From positions 310,001-374,000 of the forward strand of contig JAAVTG010000538.1 of assembly GCA_011947345.1 (NCBI GenBank): a stretch of 64,000 nucleotides of DNA, in the 5' to 3' direction. This DNA comes from Phytophthora quininea. Lineage: Eukaryota > Oomycota > Peronosporomycetes > Peronosporales > Peronosporaceae. The notes beneath the pieces are model-generated. The model did no database searches. It was not told the DNA's origin and saw only the letters and a list, made by a program, of their open reading frames with translations. A program made the translations under genes and the position numbers. Positions 30,211 to 40,905 of this stretch are shown piece by piece; position 1 is the first letter of the stretch; each line of letters opens with the position of its first letter.

Positions 30211-32972
30211 ATGCAGTGCTGGAAGCGATGGGTGGACCCTCGCGTTCCCCGTAGCAATCGGTGGCATTCGAGTTGTGTGGGACTCGTCACTACGTCGGCA
30301 GTTCTTGGGGACCACTTCGTGGCGGCTCTACGTGAGCTGGCCCGAAGTTCTGACGATGACATGGCGGTGGCTCGAAGCGGCCAGTTTCTGACAAAACATT
30401 TAAAAACTTTCGAGCTCGAAAAGAGGATTTTAGTTCGACTGGCGGATACTGCACGGTGGTTCAATTATTGCAACGAACGATCAAGTCGGTGTTGGGAGTT
30501 TCGGACGAGTTAGGAGACATAGTCGGCGATAAATGGTACCAAGACTTGGGGAGGAACGACAGGTATGGCTACAACAAGTGGAAAGTTTACTTAGAAATGA
30601 AGCTTTATTGCTTCAAGAGATTGGCAACGAGGCGCAGCAAGTGGAGATTTTAACGTTATTGAAGCATCAAGTGGATGAACTAGGATACGTGTTGATTCCG
30701 GAAGAATTGGACGTTGTTTCGGCTGTATTTGATATCGTGGCAAGTCGTGGGAATGTGATGGTAGGGGAACTGCCGAGTTGGTTTGCTACGTCAGAGTTGG
30801 AGTGGTTCCGAGCCAAGACTTCTCCAGTACAAGGAGGAGAAGAAGCGTGTATCCGTCAGGCCAATGTGTGGACTCAATTGCACCACCCGAACGTGCGAAA
30901 GGTGTTTGGCTCGTGCCATGTAGCGGATCCGTTCGTTATCCACGAAGCGTGTGATGAACTTCCGTTTTACACGCTAAGAGGGACAAAAAGACGAGAGGAG
31001 AGAGAGGTAGGAAGAGGAAAAGTGCGAAATATGTGATGAAGAAAGCGTACGTTATGTGGGGTCATTTAATGGAGTGCGCATTGGGTCTCCAGTACGTCCA
31101 TGACCGCGGTATCGTGCACCAGAAGCTTTCTGCAAGACATCTTTTATTCTTCCAGTCGTCGCAGAAAGGCGTTCTGAGTGGTATGGGACTGCTGCACTAC
31201 TCAGAAGCAGGTCTCAGGAGTCTTAGGGGAGGTGGAGATTCTTTGATTCATTCAGATGTTCATGCGTTCGGACGTGCTATCCTCGAAATTCTAATGGCAG
31301 ACCGTCTGAATAATAGCAATGACCGTCGAGTTTTATTTCCCCATAAGCTTCCAAGTGACCGACCTGATTGCATAACGCAAGCGGAGTGGGGTCTTCTGGA
31401 GAGAATGTGCGCCTTTGAACCTTCTGCTAGACCGTCCATGGTGGAGATTATCCACGAAATGGGCGTTCTGGCCAAGTGGCATGGTCGATCGTTTGTTGCC
31501 GCACCTCGAACGCCTTCATCCATGGTTAAGAACCTGCGCTCCTACGAGATCCAGACTCTTGGGATGGCCTTGCCAGACGCACTAGAGGAAGCTGAAATGT
31601 TGTGTGATGAACCAGAAAATGCTGATTTCAATGAAGTAAATCGCCCCGTACTTGATCGTCTGCTAGACGTATTTGACCAAATGCTCTTGTCGACAGAACA
31701 TGCGACAGTCGAGCTGGTCGAACAATTTAGTCTCATCGTACTGCGCTTTTTAGATATGCTGGATCAACAATCGCTGGGTGGTACAAACGCCATTGCTAGT
31801 ATGTGCGCCTCTCGAACCATCTCCGGCAAGAACTACAGCTTCCACCACGAAATTGACTCCTTATTGCTTGCTCTGAGCTTCGTGGTGATGGTGAAGTCCA
31901 TACATAAGTGGCGAACAGCGTGGACAGAGAGCCGCCAACGCCAACGCAGCACCATGAAGACCTGTCTTGACGATCCGACCCGCTTGCTGAGCCAGCTATC
32001 GAACGAAAGTGAACGATGTGAAGCGGTGGCAATGCTGCAATTCGAAGCAATCAACGAGATCAGCGCGTACTCTAGAGACAAATTGCCGTCAAGTACTATG
32101 GCATCATCAACAGAATTTCTTTCGATCGAAAATGGCGGGGAGCTACCTGTGTGGTTCATCCCTCCGTATCAAGTGCAGTTAGGGAAGCACATTGCAGATG
32201 GATCTTTCGGCGCCGTGTATCACGGCGAGTGGCTTGATACCGATGTGGTGGTGAAGCAAGTGCTGCTGGACCAAACGGACCAAGAGAATCGGGAGCAATT
32301 CCGTCACGAAGCAAATTTGTGGTTCTCTCTGAACCACCCCAACTTGATTAAGCTGTATGGGGCGTGTCATCAAGGAAGACCGTTCTTCGTGTGTGAACGG
32401 GCAAAGCACGGTACGTTGACTTCATATCTGCGGGGCAAAAGTCGAGGGAAAATATGGTCAGCAATTGGAGATGCAGCGTTGGGGCTCCAACATCTCCACG
32501 ACCACAACATCGTCCACCGTGATCTGAAGGGAAACAACATTCTGGTCTGTGCCAGCATCGGCCGGTCACCTACGGCAAAACTCGCAGACTTTGGACTGAG
32601 CATTGCTACGAACCGTGCAGACGCTCCAAAACCTAACGACGATAGTGTGCTTGGAGCATTTCGATGGAAGGCTCCAGAGTATTTGATGGGCGCAAAACCA
32701 ACGTTCGCGTCGGATATTTACTCGCTCGGCATGTGCATTATAGAGGTTGTTACGGGCAACCTCCATGGGGAAATACGTTGCCGGATGCTACAGTGATACA
32801 CAACGTGACCGGCAGAAAAATGTTGCCAGCACGCCCCGACTGTTTCGACGAACAGGAATGGCACCTGGTAGCACGCATGTGTTGCTTCAATCCGGAACAA
32901 CGAATCCCCATAGGTGCTGTCATTAACTGTGCATTCAACTTCGCGGCCAGTGGTCGTAACGTTACTGTCTGA
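30211..32972 (+). pseudogene. Dual-domain TKL-type protein kinase (left arm), frameshifted
   Basis: An N-terminal helical region (ELEKRILVRLADTAR, then 'DRQVWLQQVESLLRNEALLL'-like sequence) is followed by a degenerate kinase domain with HQKLSARH in place of HRDLKxxN and no DFG. A second, canonical domain follows (about 32140-32970): glycine loop 'LGKHIADGSFGAVYHGEWL', Lys in VVVKQV, HRDLKGNN (32515), DFG (32590), APE (32673). Frameshifts lie near 30500, 30965 and 32757. The last one throws the C-lobe (PPWGNTLPD onwards) out of frame. The same lesion at 32757 is in the right arm, so it predates the duplication. Pseudokinase-kinase pairs occur in oomycete TKL families. Confidence 0.8.
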
Positions 32973-33103
32973 TCCAAGAGAATTGGAGTTAAATTCTGTG
33001 GAAAGCGAAAGGTTTATTCGCGGTGGACAAGTGCTCGGGTTCATTGCCGGGAAAGCCCAAGAAGGGTTCGACATGATGAGCTGCCAATGGAACTTAGCAA
33101 AAC

Positions 33104-33932
33104 CTACCTCTGCTTGATTAATCCTAAAGATCCATAGTAGAAAACATCCCCACCAAAGCTAGCGTTTATTGGGGATAGTTGACTTCCAGCCACGCTAGGC
33201 GGCATGGCCTTCTCTTTTAGGAGACGCGTAGACTGCTGCGAATACAGATCACAACCGTCTGGGTGAAAAACTGAGGACAGAAACAGCAAAACATTAAAGT
33301 CGTTAACTCCGTCGACCAACAATGTTGGGATCGTCTTGGGAAATCGATTCTGTAGCCAGCACGCAATATCAACGCGACCAGCAGTCATATCCGCCGTGAA
33401 AGTCTTGGTGGTACAGTCCTTGGATTGATTGGCACATAGCTTTTCAGGATCTCGAAGTGGCCATACTCATCTGCGATGTTGATTTTTACGCGCGTGCTTC
33501 ACATTCGTGTGTAGCCTTTTCACCACCGCGAAGTGGCCATACTTCACTGCAACCTCGATCACTGTTGTCGTGCATCCTTCGGGTCGATTGGCGCGCAGCA
33601 CTGAACCATAGATAAACATCCTTGTGCAGTGGTATCATCCACAGCATCGGTTGCACACCATTCTTTGCGAAACGTGAACACTACTTCAGTTTCGCCTTGC
33701 ATCACTTTCCGATCGTGTCAGCGTCAGCGACATAAATTCCAAGCCTACCAGCGCGTGGCTCTTGAGGTGATGCTCGCTTTATAATCATCGTCGCAGCAGC
33801 ATATCCGGGGACGTGGGACGACAAAGAATCCAAACTGTGGCATAATTGTGGAGCTTCTAAGTTACCGTGTTTCGCAGCTTCATCCATGACACCGTAGACT
33901 GGAAGCTTAGATTGAAGATAGCTATCCAACAA
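33104..33932 (-). pseudogene. Ankyrin-repeat protein relic (left arm)
   Basis: Minus-strand pieces MDEAAKHGNLEAPQLCHSL (from about 33890), 'VAVKYGHFAVVKRLH' (about 33505-33550) and DEYGHFEILK (about 33460) are spaced like oomycete ankyrin repeats (AA..GHLEVV.WLH). They lie in different frames. The last 95 residues (33388-33104) are open but not ankyrin-like. The gene is dead. Copies lie at 44479-45307 and, partly, 63820-64000. Confidence 0.6.
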
Positions 33933-34154
33933 TCACTTTACACTGTCCACGCTACCGCAAATAAAGCATTGCTGTGTCTGTCTTTCTCATGGAGGTACTA
34001 CATCACTTCGACATGGCCTCCGAGTTTTGTACTTTCAAGTGGATTGACCAATCAGATAAATGATTTAGTATGAAGGACACTCGATGCGAAAAGATGGCAA
34101 GCTCCGTTAGTATATTTCCCCTCTTACGAAAAGAACTAACGTTACGGTCGAGCT

Positions 34155-34220
34155 CTACGAGCCTCTCGCCCGCTTAACTTCGTAGCCGTTCTCACGACGC
34201 ATCTGCGTGAGCTTGTCGAG
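34155..34220 (-). pseudogene. RXLR effector, C-terminal 21 codons separated by the Crypton
   Basis: The minus strand from 34220 to the stop at 34155-34157 encodes the last 21 residues of the effector found intact at 43786-44256 (LDKLTQMRRENGY and on). The remaining 135 codons are at 37049-37453, on the other side of a 2.8-kb insertion. Confidence 0.9.
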
Positions 34221-37048
34221 ATTGTCGCCGAAACGTTGGCAATATCTTGGAGTTTGTATGCAGTCGTAGGAAATTCGGCGGAGAAAACAACAACATTGCC
34301 AATGTTTGTACGTTCTTCGCAGTTTGGTTTGTATGCACGTTTTGATGAGATGCACATGAGCACGTTTTCGTCGCCGAAGATTCCGACACAAAGCCAGTTC
34401 ACACGATTGGCTAAAATGTTAACTTTGCCAACGACAACTCAAGAAACCAAAGTCACGCCCTCTCGCAGCAGATGAAGCCCTCAGCCCCCCACGAAGAGCT
34501 GCCATCCGCAGCCCTCAGTCACGAGTACGACCGTCACGACAAGAAGCCGCACCAAGAGCTCGTCACGCACGGAGGCCACCACGACAAGTAGCGACTCGTC
34601 ACGCACGACGGCCACTACGACCAGAAGCCGCACCAAGCGCTCGTCATCAGTAGCGGCCGCCACGACCAGAAGCCGCACCAAATGCTCATCCTCCGCGAAG
34701 GCCACCACGGCGCCCAGTAGCAGCAAGAGCTCCGGCGCAACTACCATGATGCCCTCGACCGCGCGCAGTATGCACAGATCCTCGTCCTCGACAAGACGAG
34801 CGAAGGCAGCGACCACGGGCACGGAAATGGACGACAGAAGCTTAGCCTTGGTGGACCAGGAAACCAGCGCCAGCGACTTGGCTGCGATGCATTCGGATAT
34901 GGATCACAGGAACCGCGCCACGGGCATGGAGGTCGAGGAGCGATGCAGTTAAGCACGGACAGCAATAATTTGGACAGCGTAGTGGTTAATGGCAGCGCCA
35001 TGCCGTCAACTGAAGAGTCTGGCCAACCACAAGACTACTGTGATCGAGTCGTTACTGCGCAAGATGTCAGGGATGCATGCGTGTCCTCCAAGACGCAGAG
35101 TGCCTACCGTGGCAGCTTGCGAGTGATATCGCGATGGATTAAGGAGCAAAAACAGGATGCTGCTGCAGAGTTCTTTGACGGTAAGGGGCAGATTAACCTG
35201 GACAAGTTCACGGCCGCTGACTTCGAGGAGTTTTGTTGGAGAAAAGGAAGTCTGTCAGCGTTGGTACCTTGAGTGGGTATCGAAGCGCGATGAAAGATTT
35301 ATATCGCAGGAAGGAGAGGCCTTTACCTGTCGCCTACGAAAAAGGTTAGCCACTTTCTTTTCGGGTTTGAAGCGCATGGAAGCATCGAAGTTCCAATCGG
35401 GCTCGCCAAAAGAGTCTGGTAAAGACCCGCTGCCGTTCTCATTGTATCGTTAGCTGTGTAGATCTACTTTGACGCGTCAGGATGGTGGATTCGCGCATCT
35501 TTTCTTACGACTCAATGGAATTTGATGTGCAGGTCCGAGTCGGTCCAGACACTCTGCACGAACCACCTCACCATCCATGATGACAGTATCGGTTGCATGC
35601 TGTACAAAACGAAGACGAACCAGGAAGGCAACGGACCAAAAGATCCTCGTCACATGTGCGCTAACGCTCTTAGCCCAGAAACTTGTTGGATTACATCGCT
35701 AGCTATCTACCTGGCATGTAGACCTACTCAACCGCCGGGACCAATTTTTCCTGGCTCTGAGCAAAAGTCTCGGTTCGGCAGCATTCTTCGCCAACTGATA
35801 AGTCAGTATAATCACCAAACACACTATGGAACGCACTCAATTCGCAAAGGTGTTGCCACGTTCGCGTGCAGTGGATCTACGGGAGGCCCATCTATTGCGA
35901 GCGTTTGTCTACGAGTGGGGTGGTCACTTGGCGGTGTCCAAGACCGCTATATCCGATACGAATCTGCCGGGGATCAGTACCTCGGCCGGGTCGTGGCTGG
36001 CCTGCCATTAAATCGTGCAGAATTTTCGCTATTGCCGCCCCATTTTGCAGACAACCAAGACCCGGTGGTTTGTGCGTGTGTCCGTCAAATGTATCCATCG
36101 CTGTACACAGTTAGCAGTCTTGGGGACATTCTGAAGCTGTGTGTAGCTACACTAGTCACCCACTCGGCCTACCTGCGGGAGACCTTACCACCATCACACC
36201 CACTGTTAGCTACGTCACTGTTCCGCAATGGCACGACGATCTGCAACCTTCAAGCTGCCTTGGTGGCAGGAGACTCACCGTGGATGAAATCCACTGGGAT
36301 TCCACCGCACATTGAGCTCTACAAGCAACTGCAAGGTATTCAAAACTCTATTGACAGCTTGCCTCCTGTTCTTTTGGATGGAATGAGCGCTCTGATCGAA
36401 AGAAAAGGGATCGCCGCTGGTAACATCACCAAAGACCTATTGGAATCTACAATTGAGTCTTTACTGGAGCGAGCTGGTTTTAGTTGTGGGAATGGCGCGA
36501 GAAATGTGGCAGCATCACCTTCAGCGAACCAAGGGTGGACCGATACAGCTCACTATTATGACTATTATGACGGAAAGTTTCATATGCTGCCGAAGACATT
36601 CGAATTCCCGAAGACTGGTGCGTTCGGAGCGTGGATGCTCTGGTGGTTCGGTGATAAAGCTAGAGGGTACCCACCATTAAAGCGTATCGGCACACACGAC
36701 CTTCCTGATGAAAGTATGCGCAAGACGTTCTCAGATTGGACCAACCTGGTTCGCCGCATCGCTGATGTAGCAGCCGAGGCAGGCTGCAACGTTTCATCGA
36801 GCATGACAGAAGAAGAGGCCGAGCGAGTTTTTACAGTAGGACTAGATCATCTGCCTTTATTACCATCGACTCGTAAGCGCAGAGTCTCGGAGCTGTCTGT
36901 CGGGACCACACTTCGACTAGCGCGAGAAGCCGCCAAGAAGAGCTCACGCAGCACGATCTCGTGATTGGGTATAATTCCACATCATCCAGCCAATAGAAGG
37001 CTCAGCTCTAATGTCCGATCAATGTCCTACGTTTTTCCTAGATAAGTG
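34221..37048 (+). mobile_element. Crypton (tyrosine-recombinase DNA transposon), 2,828 bp
   Basis: The right arm gives the empty site: 'gcttgtcgag' joined directly to 'aatgggcttg' (as read here). Insertion left no multi-base target duplication; only a 2-bp GA is shared by both junctions. Its one gene is a tyrosine recombinase with no reverse transcriptase, the definition of a Crypton. Imperfect inverted ends are visible: 'gaaacgttggcaat' near 34230 against 'attgatcggacattag'-like sequence ending near 37040. The element interrupts an RXLR effector gene. Confidence 0.9.
34500..36964 (+). pseudogene. Crypton tyrosine recombinase, frameshifted
   Basis: The first part (about 34500-34950) codes Thr/Ser/Arg repeats (TTTRSRTK-SSS). 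A SAM-like N-terminal DNA-binding segment follows ('SKTQSAYRGSLRVISRWIKE', 34943-35272). After stops near 35270 and 35450, the main frame (35522-36964) holds the catalytic core: MCRSE, 'HYGTHSIRKGVATFACSG', RVGWS and RYIRYE, i.e. R, HxxR, W and Y. A C-terminal GCR1_C-like domain follows ('FEFPKTGAFGAWMLWWFGDK'). The breaks make this copy inactive as read. The plus-strand gene runs antisense to the effector it split. Confidence 0.87.
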
Positions 37049-37453
37049 AATGGGCTTGTATCTCTCATACTGCTGAGCAGTCATCATGTCGCCAAGTGCC
37101 TTCGCCGAGACGTGTTCCAGCCAACCCGAGACGGTGCGGGTGACTTGTTCGTCGTCATACTTCATCATCCGCTCGAGCAGTGCTGTGTTAATCGGCTGAC
37201 CCGGTCCTCTCTCTTCCTTGTCGTCGTCGTCCTCATCGTCAAGGTCGTCCTCATCGTCAAGGTCGTCGTCATCGTCCTCCTCCTCAACGATGGTCTTGCT
37301 CCTCAGGAAGCGCTTCTCCGTAACGTCCGTCAAGGCCTCAACTCCGTTCACCATCTGTCTCGAGGTCATCGTCGACAGACCGGTGGTCGCTGAAACTTCG
37401 TCGCTCGAGGCAAAGGCGATCGCAGCCGCCATCAGGACGAAAGAAAGTCGCAT
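37019..37453 (-). pseudogene. RXLR effector truncated by Crypton insertion (left arm)
   Basis: The minus strand opens at 37453 with the same signal peptide, RFLR and EER motifs as the intact right-arm copy. Codons 1-135 are kept. At 37048 the frame runs into the Crypton and gains nine foreign residues (HLSRKNVGH) before a stop at 37019-37021. The result is a 144-residue chimera lacking the last 21 effector residues. RXLR proteins are secreted and enter host cells, where many suppress immunity. Whether this chimera keeps any activity cannot be told from sequence. Confidence 0.9.
37200..37300 (-). repeat. Short tandem acidic-codon repeat in the RXLR gene
   Basis: An 18-bp unit coding DDLDDE is repeated in tandem between RFLR and EER. 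Its antisense reads as poly-Ser/Arg frames, which are shadows. Confidence 0.6.
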
Positions 37454-37874
37454 CTTGGCGCGGAAGGGAGTGCTTGGTGGCGATGGAGGGAATTGGAGAA
37501 TGAAGTCGTTGTCCAAAATTGAAGAAGCCACACACGACGACGAGAACTCAAACGCCAGCGAATGGCAGCTAGACAGACACGTTTATTCCGATGGAAACCA
37601 TTCTTTACCAGTATGCTTGTTCACTCTCAATTCGCGCAGATTAGAATAATCAATAAATCCTCCATATAAAGAACCCACCACGATCATCTTGAATGAGCTG
37701 AGTGAGCACAAGTTTGCACTTTATGGGTCAGATGGCTCTAAACATTTGACAAACGTATTGGCATTGCTCCGGCTCCGGCTCGGGGCTACGTGGTTCGTGA
37801 GGTTCGTGAGCAAAGCCAAAAGAGTCGGTGGTTGATCCCTATGCATTTTCTTGAGCTTTGAGAGCAGTTAAATT

Positions 37875-38184
37875 AATCCAGTAGATAGCTACTGTTTTCA
37901 ACGGCCATTGCGTCAACTAGTAGATCATCGCTACGCTCCTCAGTTGCGCGGCGTTTGCACCGCCTACTTCGCTTCGCTCGGGGCGGGCAAGGATCCCGCG
38001 CGGATTAGATAGAACCTACTACTTAGCGGTCTGCATCCGGCCTACGCGCCGTCCCCTGACAGATCTCCGCTACGCTTCGGACCGAAGCCTTCGGTTGTCA
38101 AAGCGCCTCTCTAAGGCCTCAAAGTGCTGTGTAGTCCCAGTAAATGTGCACCGAAGGTAAAAAAACAGTAGATATCTACTGGGT
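37875..38184. mobile_element. MITE, left-arm copy (about 310 bp)
   Basis: The ends are inverted repeats of about 22 bp: ATCCAGTAGATAGCTACTG at left, and ACCCAGTAGATATCTACTG on the other strand at right. Each end is itself near-palindromic (CAGTAGATAKCTACTG). The flanks allow a TA duplication (37873-37874 and 38185-38186), as for Tc1/mariner-type elements. No coding frame. The right-arm copy is at 43056-43363, so it predates the duplication. Confidence 0.6.
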
Positions 38185-38683
38185 TACTATAATTCCTCTT
38201 TGAGAGGATATGGATGGGGCGGTGACATCAACTTACTAAGAACTGTATACCGATGTTTTCTCCTTTCGCCAACACAGCCCAAAATGAAATCTTTGTCGAG
38301 CTTGCGCCATTCAAACTGCCTCTCGAAGTGCGCAATCCATGTGTACAGATATTTAATCTTAGACTACTACAAGAGACTTGCTGTCTGTCCGTTTGTCTGT
38401 CGGTCCGTCGCCGAGTTTCGATGGACAAGATCCGGCGCTGCCATTGGCTGCCGAGCGCCAGCGACGGCGGCGCCCATTCGCCGAAAAGAGTTTCGGCCAA
38501 TCGCTGCCGAGCGGAGCGAAGGCGGCCCGAGACGTGGACCACACCAATTCGTACTTTATTACTGGATAGTAGGGTGGTCCACACCATAGTAGTGTGGTCC
38601 ACACCAAACGTACTTAATTAAGAGGTCGATAGTAGCCCCCCTCCCCCTCCTCCTCCCCTCAACCAACACCAAAGCCAAACGCG

Positions 38684-39085
38684 ATGGAGCGTGGGAACGT
38701 TACCTGCGCTCGCTGCTCTGCCGAGGTGACGCGTGCGCCGCTCGACCCCGATGGCCTGGGCCACCAGTGCCTCCGCTGCGTTTGCTGCGAGGAGCTCCTC
38801 GAGTGGCATGCCTTCGAGAGGCCACGCGCCAGGAGCGCATCGCGGTGTCGGGCGTGCGACGGCCAGCGCCGCTTCTGGCACAGCACCGCCGCCGAGCAGC
38901 CGCTGCCACGGTTGGACCGGCGGCAGGAGACCATGGCCCTGGTGGCGGTCACCATCGGCCCGCCGCCGCTGCCGCCGCCACTACCACCTCGCGAAGCTCG
39001 CCACCGTCATCGACGCCGCCGAGTCCGCCAGCGACAGACCGCGCGTCGCCGTCGCTACCGCCAGGGACAGGCCATTGGCTGTTAA
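38684..39085 (+). CDS. Cys-rich zinc-finger-like protein in Helitron 1
   Basis: 133 codons starting MERGNVTCARC. Three Cys pairs (CARC, CLRCVCC, CRAC) lie within the first 65 residues, as in small zinc-binding modules. A Pro-rich stretch and an Arg-rich tail follow. CCAAT motifs in both orientations and repeated 'gtggtccacacca' units lie 80-250 bp upstream. The frame is conserved in Helitron 2 (57312-57698) apart from the last residues. It could be the N-terminal zinc-finger exon of the original Helitron protein left by an internal deletion, or a captured host fragment. I cannot decide. Confidence 0.5.
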   Translation: MERGNVTCARCSAEVTRAPLDPDGLGHQCLRCVCCEELLEWHAFERPRARSASRCRACDGQRRFWHSTAAEQPLPRLDRRQETMALVAVTIGPPPLPPPLPPREARHRHRRRRVRQRQTARRRRYRQGQAIGC

Positions 39086-39234
39086 TAGCCTCCGCCAATA
39101 CATTCGTTTTCATTTCGGCAAAGACGGTTAGATTTGTGTTATATTGTGTATTGATCCAAAAACGAAGGTAAAACGGGCAACAGCGTAACGTTCCGATAGG
39201 ACCGTGATGGCGATCGTGGTCGTGGTCGTTCCAG

Positions 39235-40188
39235 GTGATAGTCGCCCGTTGGCCCGCCCGCGCGAGGAACCAAAATGAGGATATCTTCCCCTTCTCTGAT
39301 TTTGTGCTTGCCGTTACAGAGGGTCGGCATGAAAAACGTGCTGACCTTGGCAATGACTACATCAAGATTTCTGCTGATATGCTGATCCCGAATCCTCCTG
39401 TAGAAGACGACGAGGACGAGGAAATAGTTCCAGGGGCAATACCAAGGGGTATGACCCGCATCATTGACGCAATGTATGCCGACGTTGCGAATCCGGAGGT
39501 TGCGACGGATGATTATTTTGCCAGTCGGACGATTTTGACGACTACGAATGAGACGGTACGGAGAATCAACGAGGCAGTCGCAGCTCGACTTCCGGAGACA
39601 GCGCGGGAGTGTTTGTCGGTGGACTCAGTGGAGGATGATGACGGAACGTTTTTCGAGCAGGAGTTCCTCCACTCGGTGAACATGAACGGGATTCCACCTC
39701 ACAGACTACTGCTCGAGAAGGGCATCCCCATCATGATGATGAGAAATCTGAACCCGGATCTTGGACTGTGCAACGGGACGCGTCTACGATTCGTCGACTT
39801 GAAGGACCACGTCATTTGAGCAACAATTATGGCTGGAGAACGAACAGGCCAAGAAGTACTCATCCCGAGAATTATGCTCGTGAGCGACGACGACAGCTCC
39901 GATTTCCCCTTCCGGCTTCGACGAAAGCAGTTCCCCGTGCAACCAGCATTCGCCATGACGATTAACACGGCCCAAGGTCAGACGGTGTTAAACTTGGGGC
40001 TGTACTTGGCTTCCCCGTGCTTTTCGCATGGCCAGTTGTATGTGGCGTTGTCTCGCGTGACCTCTCGAAGCAAGTTCAAGGCATTGATTGAGTATCCAGA
40101 GATCGTAGACCCGGACGGAGGAGTGTACACGAGAAATATTGTGTACACGCAGATTTTTATTAGGAGTCGAGGTGTATTGCTAGGCTAG
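39235..40188 (+). pseudogene. Helitron helicase C-terminal part (Helitron 1)
   Basis: This is a Pif1-like helicase remnant. It covers 'FSDFVLAVTEGRHEKRADLG', 'TILTTTNETVRRINEAVAAR', 'MRNLNPDLGLCNGTRLRFVD' and 'FAMTINTAQGQTVLNLGLYL', then HGQLYVALSRVTSR (motifs V-VI with the AQGQT and ALSR boxes). The Walker A/B half and the Rep nuclease are absent. One extra T near 39815 creates a stop and shifts the frame; Helitron 2 lacks that base. Helitron helicases unwind DNA during rolling-circle transposition. This remnant alone cannot. Confidence 0.85.
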
Positions 40189-40402
40189 ATGTAGTAGCTT
40201 GCCACTGCGAACTAGAACCTAGCTTTATTTCGGACAAATGGCAATTTTCATGAAACATTTTATACACCTGTACGTTTTAGATTAAACTACTTACTAATTC
40301 GTGTGAAAAGCTACATCATCCCGCTGGAGCGTAGCGGAGGCGGGCGGTCCACAGCTGCATCCAACCATAACCCACCGCCGCGTAGCGGCGGCGCTCGGCT
40401 AG

Positions 40403-40897
40403 TGGGACCACATTCAATGACGATGCCACCTTGTTTTGACGACGACTTATGTTCAGACTCAGCTCCCTCCATTGTCGTTCATCGTGGCTGTGGCTCAGTA
40501 AACGTGACGTATCGTTAAGACACAGTCTTCGTCATACTGCGTGAACGGTCCACGCAATTTGCCATGGACTCCACCACCAGCACGAACTTTGAAATGGTGG
40601 AAGCTGTAGTTCTTGCCGGGTATGCACACTTGCACCACCCAGGGATTGCCGATGCCGATCCAGCGTATTCAAAATGCGCCAGGCGAGGAGGCTAAACTGT
40701 CCGACCAGCGATCAAGCACCGGATGACTCGCTGCATTGAAACTAGCGTTTTCTGGTTCATCACACAGCATTTCAGCTTCCTCCAGTGCGTCTGGCAAGGC
40801 CATCCCAAGAGTCTGGATCTCGTAGGAGCGCAGGTTCTTAACCATGAGTGAAGGCGTTCGAGGTGCGGCAACAAACGATCGACCATGCCACTTGGCC
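40403..40897 (-). pseudogene. Kinase relic at the apex of the inverted repeat, part 1
   Basis: Minus-strand DNA here is a diverged copy of the linker between the two kinase domains (31440-31900). It covers the region of 'MVKNLRSYEIQTLGMALPDA' and the 'GKNYSFHH' segment. It continues beyond the hAT-like element at 42330-42410. Many stops. The part 40403-40690 is also present in the right arm. Confidence 0.7.
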
Positions 40898-40905
40898 AGA
40901 ATTCC

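Larger units (their letters stand above)
38357..40402 (+). mobile_element. Helitron 1 (2,046 bp)
   Basis: It begins TCTTAGAC and ends GGCTAG. Eleven bases before the end is a perfect hairpin: CCGCCGC (40375-40381), loop GTA, GCGGCGG (40385-40391). This is the Helitron signature of 5' TC, 3' CTRR and a subterminal hairpin. It sits between A and T, and the right arm keeps the empty site (ttaa/tggg on this strand, 42883/42884 there). Only the C-terminal helicase part and a Cys-rich 5' frame remain; no HUH Rep domain is seen, so it is non-autonomous. Confidence 0.95.
29075..40690 (+). repeat. Inverted duplication, left arm (interrupted)
   Basis: This is the reverse complement of 42590-49345, near-identical over blocks 29075-34220, 37049-38356 and 40403-40690. 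The two gaps are a Crypton (34221-37048) and a Helitron (38357-40402), both missing from the right arm. Substitutions and 1-bp indels distinguish the arms (for example four versus three T near 30965), so they are not a perfect assembly mirror. Confidence 0.95.

Noticed and set aside
34481..34822. Minus-strand 113-codon Val/Leu-rich frame in the Crypton
   Set aside because: It is the reverse reading of the Thr/Ser/Arg repeats at the start of the Crypton ORF.
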